A DNA stretch of 64,000 nucleotides from Epiperipatus broadwayi (taxonomy: Eukaryota > Onychophora > Udeonychophora > Euonychophora > Peripatidae). Positions 1 to 11,769 of this stretch are shown one piece after another (positions within the stretch are counted from its first letter, which is position 1; each line of letters starts with the position of its first letter). The stretch lies in contig JAQFVV010006220.1 in the NCBI GenBank assembly GCA_028023455.1, positions 8,103,852-8,167,851 of the forward strand. Reading direction: 5' to 3'. The notes below the pieces were generated by a model that saw only the letters and a list, made by a program, of their open reading frames with translations, was not told the origin of the DNA and made no database searches. Position numbers and translations under genes: made by a program.

Positions 1-215
1 TAAAAGATGGCTGCTGGAGGGTTGCATTAGATCCTAAGATCTAGGCACAGTGCTCTCAGATCCAAGGCTCCTCACTGGCGAAGGTCACAAGCCAGGAACT
101 AGTCTGGGAATATTTGATGAGTAGGCACTAGATGGGGATTTTATGCACAAACCTTCTGGCATCCATTGATTACTCTAGCTTGCAGTGTGGCAATACGTAT
201 AGTGAGTTTTTGCCT
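1..215. repeat. Fold-back (palindromic) element, one arm, cut by the window start
   Basis: Positions 121-210 match the right arm of the palindromic element at about 24.06-24.26 kb almost word for word: the shared run ATTTTATGCACAA, then CTTCTGGCATCCATTGATTA, then a gap and GAGTTTTTGCCTGTTT. Positions 60-120 carry a segment with GGCTCCTCACT that recurs in the decayed copy near 30.75 kb. The left arm would lie outside the window. No coding capacity is visible. Confidence 0.6.
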
Positions 216-249
216 GTTTTAATAACATATATATATATATACACATACA

Positions 250-2000
250 TACATGATGAAATAATAAATAATAAATATTTTGAATTATAAAATCATATTT
301 GTACCTGAACGGCCATTTTGAATGTCCAAAAAAAATTACAGGACATATAATTTTAAATGAAATTTCTAATTTATTACAATAAATATATATATATTTTTAG
401 AAAGTGCAAATATGAAAGAATGTAATAAGGCTGATAAAATAGTCATTACCAAAAAAAAAAAAAAAAAATTAAAAAAGGAGATTTTTTTATATTTTTATAC
501 ATATTTATTTTTACATTGGTTCACAAATTCTCAATTTTGAAAGGTATAACTTAAAATTACAGCTTCATAGACAGCTTCATCACATGCATCTCAAAATGCT
601 GAAAAAAATGATATATATAATGTCTTACCTGAGATAATTTTTCTATGCAAAAATTACAAAAACAGTGTGATTGGTAAGTTCCATTTTTACTAGCCGCCCT
701 ACATGTTCTACTTTTATAACAGAGTATATGCTAGAAATGTTTGGTTGTCCTTGCATGCAGGTATCTGTTAGAAATATGTTTGGTTTTTAGTGGGGAAAAA
801 AATAACAAATAATTTACAAGATGTTGAGGACTTTAGTAAATTATATAGTAATGTATAGTATAGTATAATATTATTATATATTACTTTTATTATGTTACAT
901 TAGTGAAAAATGGTGTGTGACCTAAAATGTGTATTCTTTTCAACTAAATAAAATGTACTCAAAAAATAAATATCAAACAAAAATTTCTCCAAGATAAAAT
1001 GAACAAGAAAAATCAAAAAATATCAAAATAAACAAATTTATTATGAGCACTGATTATATATGTGTGTGGGAAATGAAATATTAGAGTGGACAGGGTATAT
1101 GATGAGTGTAGATGTGCATGTTTTTATATTATTCAAATGTATTGTCTAAAATTCTATTGTGTCTATATTGTTTTCTATATGTATATATCAAATTCTATCG
1201 TATATATATTCTTTTTTGCATATATATATAATTCTATTGTGTATATATTGTTTTATATGTGTATATATATAATAAAGAGTTATAAACTAGGTGAGAAAAA
1301 TAATTCAAAAAAACGTTTTTATATTATTTCACCTGTATTATATCATATATATATATTATATCTATATTTATATAAAAAAAAAGTAATAAAAAGTAGGTCA
1401 CAAAACAAATTGAAGTAAAAGAATTTACATTTCAAATGTGCTTTTTATCTAAAAGTTTATCGTTTTTATAAAAAGAGAGTTCTAAAACTAGGTCAGAAAA
1501 ATATTAAATGTTTTTATATTATTTCATCTGTATTATATCATATATATATATATATTACTTTTAATTATATTTAATTATAGAAAACAACAATAATAATAAA
1601 AATAATAATAATAAAACAAACTGAAATACTCGCAGAATCCTATCTAAATGTTAGCATCAGTTTCAAATTTGAATCCAATTATGAAGGCATTATTATTATA
1701 AATAAATCCAACAGTAATCCTTATACATTTTTGATATAATCTTTATTTTTTATTTTTAAGCTTTTAACTTTTTTTTTACAAAAAAATTTGTTTCTACTAA
1801 GAGGGCTTATAAAAGCGCTTACGTAAATGAACGTAATTATTACCCTGTAAAACAAGTTCAATGGACAGTAAATCATATTTACGGTAACTAAATCTAAAAA
1901 ACAAAAGAAAAATAAAAAAATTAAAAATTGTATTTTACAAAAACTTTCATAAAAAATCCAAATTTTATCGTAAAAATAAAAGTTATAGCTCATTTTAACC
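250..2000. repeat. AT-rich non-coding stretch with microsatellites and a roughly 200-bp tandem duplication
   Basis: The stretch is dominated by A/T runs and (TA)n. Two related segments lie in tandem: one begins near 1274 (AAAGAGTTATAAACTAGG, then a segment ending CACCTGTATTATATCATA), and its copy begins near 1471 with the same order of motifs. The open frames over 1086-1418 and 1721-1993 are low-complexity F/Y/I/K-rich readings of AT repeats, not genes. Confidence 0.5.
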
Positions 2001-2045
2001 GTAACAAGATGGCAGATCGAATGATCTGAGAACCGTAAGTGTACT
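2000..2045 (+). promoter_or_regulatory. Possible initiator/5' UTR exon with splice donor
   Basis: A small GC-richer island contains AACAAGATGGC at 2004-2014, which resembles the YY1-type initiator often found around animal transcription starts, and a perfect donor GTAAGT at 2035-2040. The ATG at 2009 opens only six codons before TGA, so it would be leader sequence rather than coding. No linked downstream exon was found. It may be chance. Confidence 0.2.
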
Positions 2046-2247
2046 ACTTACTGATTCCGCACAAATTCAGTTGAAAGTCTAAATTTTTTGTTCAGGGGCT
2101 TGCAGCGGCGCTTCGGGCTCAAAGAGTCAAATTGTTATTATTTATAATTTTTAATGAGTTTCTATTACTATCATTTTTCTAGTCCCCTGAAAAATGATGG
2201 GGATTAAAGCTTCACCATATTTTTTTTTAAAAAAATTACTATTATAA

Positions 2248-2959
2248 TCTATATAAATAAAAATGTAAATGTTCATTTGTTCAAAATCTTAAATCTCTAA
2301 AAGTTTTTCACCAATTGCTTTGAAATTTTGACACAACATTGCATTCAAATATGCACATTTTTATATACCTACTATTATATAGATGTCACACCTGTGACAG
2401 GTAAAAACATGCTTTTTTAAAAAAAAGCGCTATCTGTTGGATGTAAAAGCAGCACACACTATACTAAATATTTTATGATGCCATTTCAAGGTTTCTGATT
2501 GCATTGTTAAATTGAATTTTCATAGATTTCAATTTATTTTCACTTTGATTTAATTATTTCGTAATTACAATTCTTAATTCGATTGGCGTTTGCAATCACC
2601 ATCAACAAAGCTTATGGCCAATCTTTAGAATTGTGCGGTTTAGATCTAGATACGGATTGCTTCTCACATGGATAATTATACGTTGCATGAACTAGAGTCG
2701 GTAAACCAGACAATCTCTATATCTGCATAGACAGTCAGGGTCAATCTTTAGAATTGTGCGGTTTAGATCTAGACACGGATTGCTTCTCACATGGACAATT
2801 ATATGTTGCATGTATCTGCATAGACAATGGAACAACAAAAAATATTGTATACCCACAAGGATTGTGAAATTAAACATATTAGAACCATATCCTTTCTCTT
2901 TTCTTTCTTTTCCATTTAACCAGACTGAGCCACAGCAACAAGTGGCTGGGTGCGGCTAG
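2248..2959 (+). mobile_element. Complete non-autonomous Helitron, 712 bp
   Basis: The canonical ends are visible. The element starts with TC (TCTATATAAATAAAAATG) after an A. It ends in CTAG (2956-2959) before a T, which is the A|T insertion site expected for rolling-circle Helitrons. A hairpin with stem AGCCAC/GTGGCT (2928-2933 with 2942-2947) sits 8 nt before the CTAG. The inside holds two copies of about 80 bp (from about 2622 and about 2750) sharing AGAATTGTGCGGTTTAGATC. No Rep/helicase coding is seen; the small frames at 2692-2959 are spurious. The same 5' motif and CTAG end occur in the 2-kb element at 33356-35393. Confidence 0.8.
2622..2825 (+). repeat. Internal direct repeat of the Helitron, two copies about 128 bp apart
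   Basis: Copy one covers about 2622-2690 and copy two about 2750-2815. They share AGAATTGTGCGGTTTAGATC, then a run ending GGATTGCTTCTCACATGGA, with only a few substitutions. Tandem blocks inside Helitrons are common and often vary in number between copies. Confidence 0.7.
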
Positions 2960-5530
2960 TTAAAAAAAATTAGCATTATTAAAAATTTTCAAGCAAATTT
3001 TTCTAATTAATTTAAAAATAATTTATATAACAATTCCATTTGGAGGCATTACAGTTACTTTATTCTTTAAATGAATTATATTTTTCTTTTTTATGATGAA
3101 ATTTTCAATTAAAAATGACTAAACAGTAATAAATTTAAGTATATATTTAGCAACTTAAAAAAAGTGTATCAAAAATATTTAAGAAATGACATTTTTGTTT
3201 TTAAAAAAATATTACAGAGTTAACTGCAAAAAAATCTCTCCAAAAGATTTAAATTAGGATTGTCCAAACCGTGATCCAGGGTGACTATGAATATGCCCAA
3301 TGCAAAATTGTAAACTTATTTTATTTATAACATTATACTTTTTTTTTGTGTGATTATGTATGGCAGTGCGAGTAAAATAAACATACATACACATATACAA
3401 TGACAAATATCCATTTAATTTTATGTTTCCCTATTTTATAATGAAAAAATATATTTAAAAATGTTTTATTATTTAGATAAATATATTTTCTAAGATTGGT
3501 GATCACAATTTTGGAATCTGCTAGATGATTTTAAAAGATTCTCCAAAGGGGTTGCAGCATAATTAGGAATATTATTTAAGGATTTTTTTGCTTATCTAAG
3601 GTGGTGGATATAGTAAAAATTATGCATGAATTTTTTCTTTGCTTATCAATTTTTGGTAATGTTTCTATATTTAATGTGTGACCCAAGATAACCCAGAGAC
3701 GCAAAAAAATAGGCAATGCTGATTTTAATAAAATCTCCTATAGAAAATTCATATTTAATATTTACAATAGAGGGACAAAATTATTGAAACACTAGCAGTA
3801 ATGTTTTGATACTATACAGCATAAAAATAAATACAATTTTGTTTCTTTTTTTTAAAAAAAAAAATGTAGTTTTGAAGATATGAAAAAGATTATATGATAG
3901 GAAGGTAACATTAGTTTCGTAAGCCTATGAAAAGCAAAGTTAAAGTATCACATAGATCAATTAACTAAAGTATCACTATTCCAATATATTTGAATTGTTT
4001 ACTATTTCAAATCTGCCATGCCAATCTCAATTTGATTATGACTGTATTCATTAAATATGAAAAAAAAAAGCCCTGGTAAAATCAACTATGATTAAAAATC
4101 AATGCTTTCTCAAATGGATATTATAAAGAATCATAAAACCATTCAGAACTTATTACAGATAAACATGTTTCAGAACATTCAAATATCTACAAAACCAATC
4201 TATTATGAGCTCTAATAAACAGAATATTTATTTTGAAACAGTCATTTTAAAATCAATAGTTTCTGCTATGACACAAATAAGATCTGAATGATGGATGACA
4301 AGAAATATCTCTTAGTTATTGTTTGTATTTTATCATTTACATATGAATATTGTCAAACAGTTTATCCCTAAGGCTTTTCAAAATTGTAAAACTTAGTAAT
4401 GGAATACTCATAATTTTAGAAGCATATAATGTATCTATCACCTTGGTCTGACTATTACCCTATATAGATATAACATAGCTTCATATGAACATATTGGATC
4501 ATAATATTCATCCCATAGTGCAAATTATCTTCCACGATATTAATGTTCTAATTTACACAACCCATGCTCTCCAATACTGATTTGATGAACATAAAGATAT
4601 TAAATATTTCAAAATGCACACCCCCTGCAATTATCTGGTTTAATTATTATTGCACCTTTGAAGGTGATTTCTGAACAAGTGAAAATTTTCTACAGTTCAA
4701 ATTTTATATAATTCAGTCTATAAATAAATACAAACAGCTCTTGATACAAATAATTTAAGCTATATTATTAATAAAGATATTACTTGAACAACACATTATT
4801 TTGTCCAGAACTATATATATATTTGAGGACGAACATTTTATTTAATTGCAAAATATTATGAAAAATATTTTTACTAATTAAATTATTCAACTATCAACAA
4901 TTTACTGATAAAATTAATTGCATAGTTAAATAAATTCAGTAGTAGTCATATTGAAACAGTAAACATAATACAGTGATATATTCAATAATTTGCAGTAAAA
5001 AGGTAACCAAAAGTACAGTACTACATTTATTTTTTATAAATGCTGAAAAGCTGGTTTAAATTATGTTAAGAATGTGAAAAGCACAGTTAATTATCTCTGT
5101 CAATGATCAAGCATTATTTCTTAAGTAGTATTATTCTATTGTCTAACTCAATATGCCATCATACAGAAAAATACACACAAATGTTTTAATTGTACACACA
5201 CACATATATATATATGTCATTATAGTAAATTAAGTTTATCATTATAATTTCCTACTTTTAGATTTCTTAAAAATGTTATTTCACTATATTATTTAATTGA
5301 TCAAAGATGATCCAATCAGTTTTTAATATAATTTTGAATCACAGTTGAGTTTTCATAAAATTTAAATATTCATCTGAATTAAAGTTACCACCTCATTTTG
5401 GGAATTAAATTCACTTAAGTCAAAAGTGAAAAATATCAATATACCAATGAAGCTCCATACACTAGAAGTCTAAGTCTGCTACAAATAAATAAATAGTTAA
5501 TTCAAATGCTTTTTGACCAACCCTTTAGAC
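2960..5530. other. AT-rich non-coding stretch, no gene seen
   Basis: Homopolymer runs and short AT microsatellites (for example around 5205-5215) with no coding-like stretch, RNA gene or recognisable transposon end. It is consistent with intron or intergenic DNA. Confidence 0.5.
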
Positions 5531-5930
5531 CAGGGGTCCCCAATCTTTTTGCACTTAAGAGCACATTTTATAATACCAGTCACGTGGCAAGCACCATTTA
5601 TTTTTTTCAACCAGATGGCGGGCACCATTTATTTTTTCAAAGTAAATTTATAGTTGGATATTGTTAATAATACACAAAATGTACAAAAAAATATTTATTT
5701 CAAAAATAAAATTTTAACATATAATTAATGTTTATATTTTTACAACTGTAAAAGTATAGTATGCCCTACAATTTGATTACAATATAATACAATAATTTAT
5801 AACAAATTTTAAAAATTAAATTTATTTGTATCAGATAAATAATTTTTTATCTTGTTCGGATAGCAGCGGGCACATGTAAAATGGTCTGCGGGTGCCATGG
5901 TGCCCGCGGGCATAGGGTTGGGAACCCCTG
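5531..5930. mobile_element. hAT-type MITE, 400 bp, with perfect 8-bp target site duplication
   Basis: The ends are imperfect terminal inverted repeats: CAGGGGTCCCCAAT at the left, and the right end reads inward CAGGGGTTCCCAACC. The element is flanked on both sides by CTTTAGAC (5523-5530 and 5931-5938), the 8-bp duplication expected of hAT transposases. The TIR resembles that of OposCharlie1-like hAT elements as I remember them. There is no coding capacity; subterminal copies of GGCACCATTTATTTTTT occur twice (5590-5640). It must have been moved by a transposase encoded elsewhere. Confidence 0.9.
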
Positions 5931-5938
5931 CTTTAGAC

Positions 5939-7420
5939 AGTCATAAAATTTTGTGCAAATTTTCTCTAAAATGCAAAGAAATATCAGATAATCCTTGAAT
6001 AATGACACATTCCAGAAAATCATTACAGATCTTTATCATTCTATATAATGTGGTATTTAACTACATTACAATAATGAGATTGTTATCTTGAATAGCATTT
6101 CATTGTACTGCAATGAAAAATAAATAAATATTCACCTGCATTGCTTCACTTCAATAGCTCATTCTTTCTGGTTAGTGTATATAATTATTCTCAATTCATT
6201 GCAAGATCTTTCCATTTCTTTAAATAAGAATATTATCCAACAATTTGTATACTTTTTCTAATATAAGTAATTAGTATTATCCATGACATTTCTAAATTTA
6301 GCACTCTAGTCATCAAATTCCAGAAGTATATCTTGCCTATAAATTTTAACAATTTCTGCTTGATATTCATAATACTTTTTCCCAATTTTTTTTCTGATAT
6401 CTGAATTATTGATAATATAAATTTGTATTATAATAATGTTGAATTAGCATCTAGAAAATTGAATTAATATCACACAATCATTAACAGGTTTACATCTAAT
6501 TACAGTTTGTGCATTATTCATATATTAAAGATAGACCATGTATTCACTTTCTTTGTTTTGCTCAATTTAATACACTAACACTAGTTTGTTTGTTTTTACA
6601 CTTTTTCAAGGAACTTTTTTTTATATATAATTGTTTTTGCTGAATCTAAAGCCTTTATATTAAAAATATTAAAAAGATTTCTGATGAAACCTGCAGATTC
6701 AGCCAAAACAATCAGAATGAAAAAAAAATTGTTAGAGATATTGAAGACCATATCACTTCTTTGATAACCATTGCCTGATTATAAAATCTTCCATAAAATC
6801 TCCCAATCCAAGTCATTTTATATCTAACTTCTAAAATGTTAATTTGTAAGTAATCCATTGTCATCTTTACATGTCCATGCTTTATAAGTTACATTTTTTT
6901 ATTTCTATAACATAACAGCAACTAGATGATAATATTTTACTTTGACCATAGAAGCCAAAAAAACTGAAAAAGATTCAAGCTCTTTTTCAGTAGAACACAG
7001 AATGCCTTCTAATTTGAGAGACCCATCATCTAACATTATAGTGTCATTCCTTTCTAACTATTCATAAATTCTTTTAACATAATCTAGCAGAAGTTTATAT
7101 AATGACATGTAGAAATTTCAACCAAATGGATCCATTTGTGGTTTTACTATGAGCTTTGATTCTGCCAATGTTTGTGACATATATGGATGGCAGTTAAATT
7201 CCTTTTGTTTTTGTACTGAATAATATTTTATAATTAGATTGTTTTCAACTTTTAAAGTTTTTAACCTTTTAAAAATAGTTTTTCTTTATTTAAAAAACAT
7301 ATTTAGAAGTTACATTGCATATTATGTTCTTTTTTTAATAAGATTTTACTATTTCTTGATTATCATTATTAGTTACAATCTTAAAAGTAACTTCATAACT
7401 ACTTTTCTTTAATTTCAAAT
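5939..7420. other. AT-rich non-coding stretch, no gene seen
   Basis: Ordinary AT-rich sequence without coding-like frames, repeat arms or transposon termini that I can recognise. Confidence 0.45.
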
Positions 7421-7422
7421 TA

Positions 7423-8410
7423 CTGTGCTTTCCAGAAAATAAGACCTAACCAGAAAATAAGCCCTAGCATCATTTTTTGCTCATAATATAAACCCTACCC
7501 CAAATATAAGGCTTACTTAAGATTGTCAGAAAAATAGAGTTTTCGTTAGCCTGATAAAACACACATATATATTGACTTATACAGGGGCCCCTGAAATAAC
7601 CAGAATTTTGTTATAAAAATTATATATTTATTTTTAGGGGTTGCAAATTGAATCATTTTCAAAATATAGTCTATTTAATGCAATGCACCAATCTAAATAT
7701 GTTTTCCACTTTCCAAAGTAGTCCAGAAACACTTGCAAAGTGATCTTTTAATGCCTGCATTATTTTTTTCTTCATCACTTTCAACACAGATTTTTTTCAT
7801 TTAAGAGATTAAAAAGAAGTCGCACTGAGTGAGATTGAGTGAATATAGTTGTGGATGGATAAGCAGGGTCATGCTGAATTTAATTAAAAATTGTTTCACA
7901 CTCAAGCTTTATGCAATAGCACTGTCATGATGAAAGATACACTTTGCCGCAAAACAGGATATTCATATTTTATTGTATCACATAAAAGTTTCAGAACTTG
8001 TAGATTTTAAATGTCTGATCATTACACAAGAACTCGCACTTCAAAATAAAAAATGAGCATCATTTTGACATTTGATGTCACCCGTTCCAGTTTTTTGGAA
8101 TGTGGTAAATTTAATACTTCCATTAAATCACTCATAAACTTGTGTTTTATCAGACTAACTTGCATGCAAACTGTTTCAAGCAGTACAACTGTTTTCTCTG
8201 CTGCTTTCTCTAAAAGAAAAAAAAATTTCACATTGTTCCAACTTTTCAGCCTTGTAAAGTAATGAATGTATAAATAAATATAAATGTAGATTTTTGTACT
8301 TGAATCAATGTAGATTTTTGTACAAAAAATAAGACATCTAATAAGCCATAAGGTGTATTTGAAGCAAGAATTAATATAAGACTTAGTCTTATTTTTGGAG
8401 TGAAACATGG
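7423..8410 (-). mobile_element. Decayed mariner transposon bounded by TA
   Basis: The left end (7423) reads CTGTGCTTTCCAGAAAATAA. The right end read inward from 8410 is CCATGTTTCACTCCAAAAAT, giving imperfect inverted repeats of about 25 bp that both continue into AATAAGAC. Both ends abut a TA dinucleotide (7421-7422 and 8411-8412), the target duplication of Tc1/mariner elements. The span of about 1 kb is slightly short for a full mariner (about 1.3 kb). A broken mariner transposase lies inside on the minus strand. Confidence 0.75.
7640..8170 (-). pseudogene. Mariner (DD34D) transposase pseudogene
   Basis: Reading the minus strand gives fragments typical of the mariner catalytic domain (SETMAR/GVQW3-like copies). 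SNVKMMLIFYFE at about 8090-8050 corresponds to the strand before the first aspartate region. HHDSA lies at about 7935-7920, and CDFF follows at about 7824-7813. The two aspartate codons (7924-7926 and 7819-7821) are in one frame with exactly 34 residues between them, the DD34D signature. A C-terminal FLDYFGKWK...YFEND segment lies near 7735-7640. Stops interrupt every part, including one five residues after the catalytic D, and the N-terminal helix-turn-helix half is largely gone. It is clearly dead. The open frame on the other strand (8053-8262) and the 8022-8408 frame are incidental. Confidence 0.75.
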
Positions 8411-8412
8411 TA

Positions 8413-9110
8413 TTTAGTTAAAATTTAAATTTTTTCATCAAATATAAAAAAAGAGACAACAAGATGATATAAAATCTTTTGTATTGGAATTAATATTTAA
8501 ATATTAAAATTTTGAATTTAAAAGAAGGGAATCAACTGTTGTAATTAATTATGTATATTTTCTTAATTCTTTTAATTAAAACAATTTAAAATTGTATCAA
8601 AACTATACCAATTTTTTATGAAAGCAACAATCAAAACTAATATTCAGTAAAAAGCTATTAAATTAATATTTTCCACAGAAAAACATTGCACTTTTAAAAT
8701 TCCATCAAAACAAAAATAACTTCATTTTAAAGTAATTTAAATTTTATCATGGAAATATATCAATCATGAAGATTCACTATTTTTCATTATAAAATTTAAA
8801 ATATTAGTTTTGCAATGAAAAACTGCTCTTAAAATTAAATTATAACAATTCTTATTTTTTTTAAAAATTGTTTTGTTTTGTATTTTTTTTAAAAAAAAAA
8901 AATACAATTTTGAATGAAAAAAAAACTTTTTAAAAAAATTTTCAAATTACTTTTTTTTTTTGGATGCCATTATAAAATGTATGCACATTTTTTTATTTGA
9001 AATAAAAAAAGAAATGGTACTGTTATATTAACCGGTACAGGCCACGTGATGATGTTGTTGCTAGACAAAACCACATAAATATAACTTTACGGGGCGTAAT
9101 TTTACTTAAA
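8413..9110. other. Low-complexity A/T-rich stretch
   Basis: Long A and T runs, especially 8850-8990, with no coding or RNA feature. A short GC-richer patch near 9030-9100 (GGTACAGGCCACGTGATG) is unassigned; it could be the outer end of the neighbouring Merlin element, but I cannot pair it with another terminus. Confidence 0.4.
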
Positions 9111-9116
9111 AAGAAA

Positions 9117-9420
9117 CAACTTATTGTAGACATTAATAAGTTAATGATTTTTTTTTTGATAATAGCAACACATAAACAATTTTTTTTTTTGATAATTACA
9201 ACATGCTTTTATTTTAAGCAATTTTTTTAATTCCAAAATACACATTAATAAGTAAATGAATTCTTTTTTTGTTGTTGTTTTTTGATAATAACACACTTTT
9301 ATTTTAAGCAATTTTTAAAATTCCAAATACACATTAATCAGTAAACGAATTATTTTCTTTTTGATAATAACAATACGCTTTTATTTTAAGCAATTTTTTT
9401 AATTCCAAAAATTAATTTTA
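9117..9420. repeat. Imperfect tandem repeat, unit about 85 bp, 3-4 copies
   Basis: The order TTTTGATAAT(A)NCAACA, CTTTTATTTTAAGCAATTTT, AATTCCAAA and CACATTAATNAGTAAANGAA recurs from about 9117 to 9420, with copies differing by substitutions and T-run length. It adjoins the 3' side of the Merlin transposase and may be the subterminal part of that element. Confidence 0.65.
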
Positions 9421-9474
9421 AAATAAACAACTTTTCCCCCATAGCAATAACAACAACTATTTATTCTCTCGCAA

Positions 9475-10348
9475 ACTCATTTCTTCTAAAATGCTCACGA
9501 ACAGGTCTTGTCCCTAGTATAGATGCTACCACATAAATTCTGCCAGGTAGTCATCGACTAATTTTCTGGCAGTGCCTCGATGCCTCCAATTCTGCCACTT
9601 CAGAAGCCTCCAAAGCTGCTCAATGTTTTGGGTGTGGGTGCCTGTGGAGAGGTCCACAAAGTTGTAATAGTGGTTAACCTTGAGGTGATGAAAACCAGCA
9701 GCCTCAAGGTCACAAGTCCTGTACCCGTTTCCAGCAGTCTGAGTATATGCAGGACCATGGTTTGATGTTCTCGTTTATAGCCTGCAAAAGGGTGTCAGTG
9801 GAGCATGACGGAACAGCCACGGTGAAATATTCTCCTCTCTCCCAGCACACCCTGCCAAATAGGCACTGCTGTGGGAGAATCCTACCCTGGTATTGCTTGC
9901 AATGATCAAACAAGGTCTCGTCAACCTCCACAATCAAACTTGTACTGCCAATTTGATGGCAGGGCTAAGACACCAGGCTTTTTCTGCAAAGCTCATGCAA
10001 ACTGGAGGTTCTGTTGATCAGGGCATCTCTGGAGATGTCGAATTCATTACAGGACCATTCTACTGTCAGCTCATCATGGCTCCAGTAATACACAAAACAC
10101 AAAGCTTTCATCAAAACAATTCTGGAGCCATCGAACCAAGTGTCATTTCGAACGGAAGACCTTCGATGGCAGGATGGGGACTTGCATTCAAACCAGTAGT
10201 TTGGACTGCTCTCCAGTGCCATAGGTTGCCTGAAAACACAGGTCTTCATCAAGGGCAATATGTGCTTGTCTTGAAAAAAAGCCACCGCATCAGCTTCTGT
10301 AGCCAGCAGTTTGCAAAACTTGTAATGCTGTCTTTCAGGTTTGGTCAT
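9475..10348 (-). pseudogene. Merlin/ISXO2-like (IS1016 group) DDE transposase, disabled
   Basis: The minus strand from the ATG at 10348 encodes a zinc-ribbon-like N-terminus (C..C pairs around residues 37-60) and a helix-turn-helix region (residues 70-120). It ends in a TAG near 9965 at a point where the frame otherwise continues. Directly on, in the same frame, is VEVDETLF with the first catalytic Asp, then YSDCW with the second. A frameshift near 9705 follows, after which another frame gives VNHYYNFVDLSTGTHTQNIE, the block that carries the third acidic residue, and WRHRGTARKLVDDYLAEFMW. So all DDE blocks survive but one stop and one indel break the gene. Length, about 290 codons, is normal for the family. 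The plus-strand frames over 9893-10474 are shadows. Terminal repeats were not identified. Confidence 0.85.
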
Positions 10349-10479
10349 TTTATTTGTCTTGAATCATCTTGCGTATACCACAACTTTGCATGTAGTTGTG
10401 TAAAAATCGCACTTGTCCGTACCCTTTCCCTAATTTTATGCCATTATAAAGCATGCTGTGAAGTGCGACAATGACTTGA

Positions 10480-11761
10480 CAAGTAATAGTAGGTAATACT
10501 CACTCACTTTAGTGTAAGATAACTACTTTTACAATAATAGTTCAATAATTACGTTGACTTTAAATCTACACACACTCAAATGATACAACAGTGTCAATAG
10601 CTATCATTGCAGAGTAAAAAGATGTTGCATGATTAAATGTGCTAATAAAACATTAGCCAAATGTGAATTGCGAGATATTAGCATAACATACTCAGTTAAA
10701 TTTTAGAATGTCTTCCAAAAATTGGTATGCTGCATAAAACAATTTATCATATGTCTCTAGTTGTATTGCAATCTTGTCATAAAAACTTTCAAATAAATAT
10801 AAAAAATATATATTTTAGTTTTCACTTTTACTAATGGATGACAGGAGTTATCAACAAAATGTAAAGCTCTATAGTTCAAACGTTAAATTATAGAAATCAG
10901 TTTGCACAAAATGAATAGTTGTTCAAATTTTATTTGTGAAGCAGAAATAATTATAATTTTTTTTTGTCTTTGCTTTCAGCTTGTTCCTAATGTTTGAAAA
11001 ATGGTTTTTTATTTAATAAATATAAAATATATTTATTTTTATAATTTTAATGTGAATTGCTTTTGCAGGAACTGATTAATTTTATAGAATAGAGATGTTG
11101 CACTCATTTTAAATTCTATAATAAATATTCATGTCATATATGTAATGATAAATATTTTAATATTGAATAAATGTAATCTCATAAGGTAATGACAAATTCT
11201 ATTTTAATTAATATTTGAACTGTTCTCTAGATACTATGTTCAATAACTTTTTATAGTAAGAAAATGGACTACTTCTTATTGTATTTTAGATTTATTTATT
11301 TACTTTTTTTTTATATCTAGAACAACAATAATTAGATAGCAAACTTAAATCAGATTATATATTTTAATGTAAATTGCTTTTGAAAAAACTGAAAGTAGAG
11401 ATGTTTCATTCATTTTTAAACTACATAAGACAATACTTAGTAGTTATATATATAATAATGAATATTTTAATATTGAATAAATGTAATGTAATGTGGAAAT
11501 TACAAATTCTACTTTAACTAATATTTGAGCTTATAGCATGGAAAGAAAACTTTGTTAAACTTGGTTTTCTTATTTCCTTAAACAAATTTATAACATAATT
11601 TGTTTATTTTTTTTAGTTATGTTTAAAATTAATTTTAATAAAAATTTTGTTGAAAGTAGTTTTATTTACATTATTCCAACTAAATGCCATATATATAAAT
11701 AAATAAATTTTACACATTCAGTCTAAATTTAATTAATTAATATCTTTCCACAACTTTTATT
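10480..11761. other. AT-rich non-coding stretch with a loose direct repeat
   Basis: No gene is seen. Segments near 11135-11220 and 11440-11530 resemble each other (TAATGANAAATATTTTAATA, then TTGAATAAATGTAATNT and later AATTCTANTTTAA), suggesting an old duplication about 305 bp apart. Confidence 0.45.
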
Positions 11762-11769
11762 ATCTAAAG

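Noticed and set aside
8022-8408. 128-codon frame on the minus strand
   Set aside because: Its C-terminal part overlaps the mariner transposase relic; the N-terminal I/Y/K-rich part is a reading of AT-rich DNA. It is not a gene of its own.
9893-10474. 193-codon frame on the plus strand, the longest in the window
   Set aside because: It is the antisense shadow of the Merlin-type transposase, whose minus-strand reading has recognisable catalytic blocks.
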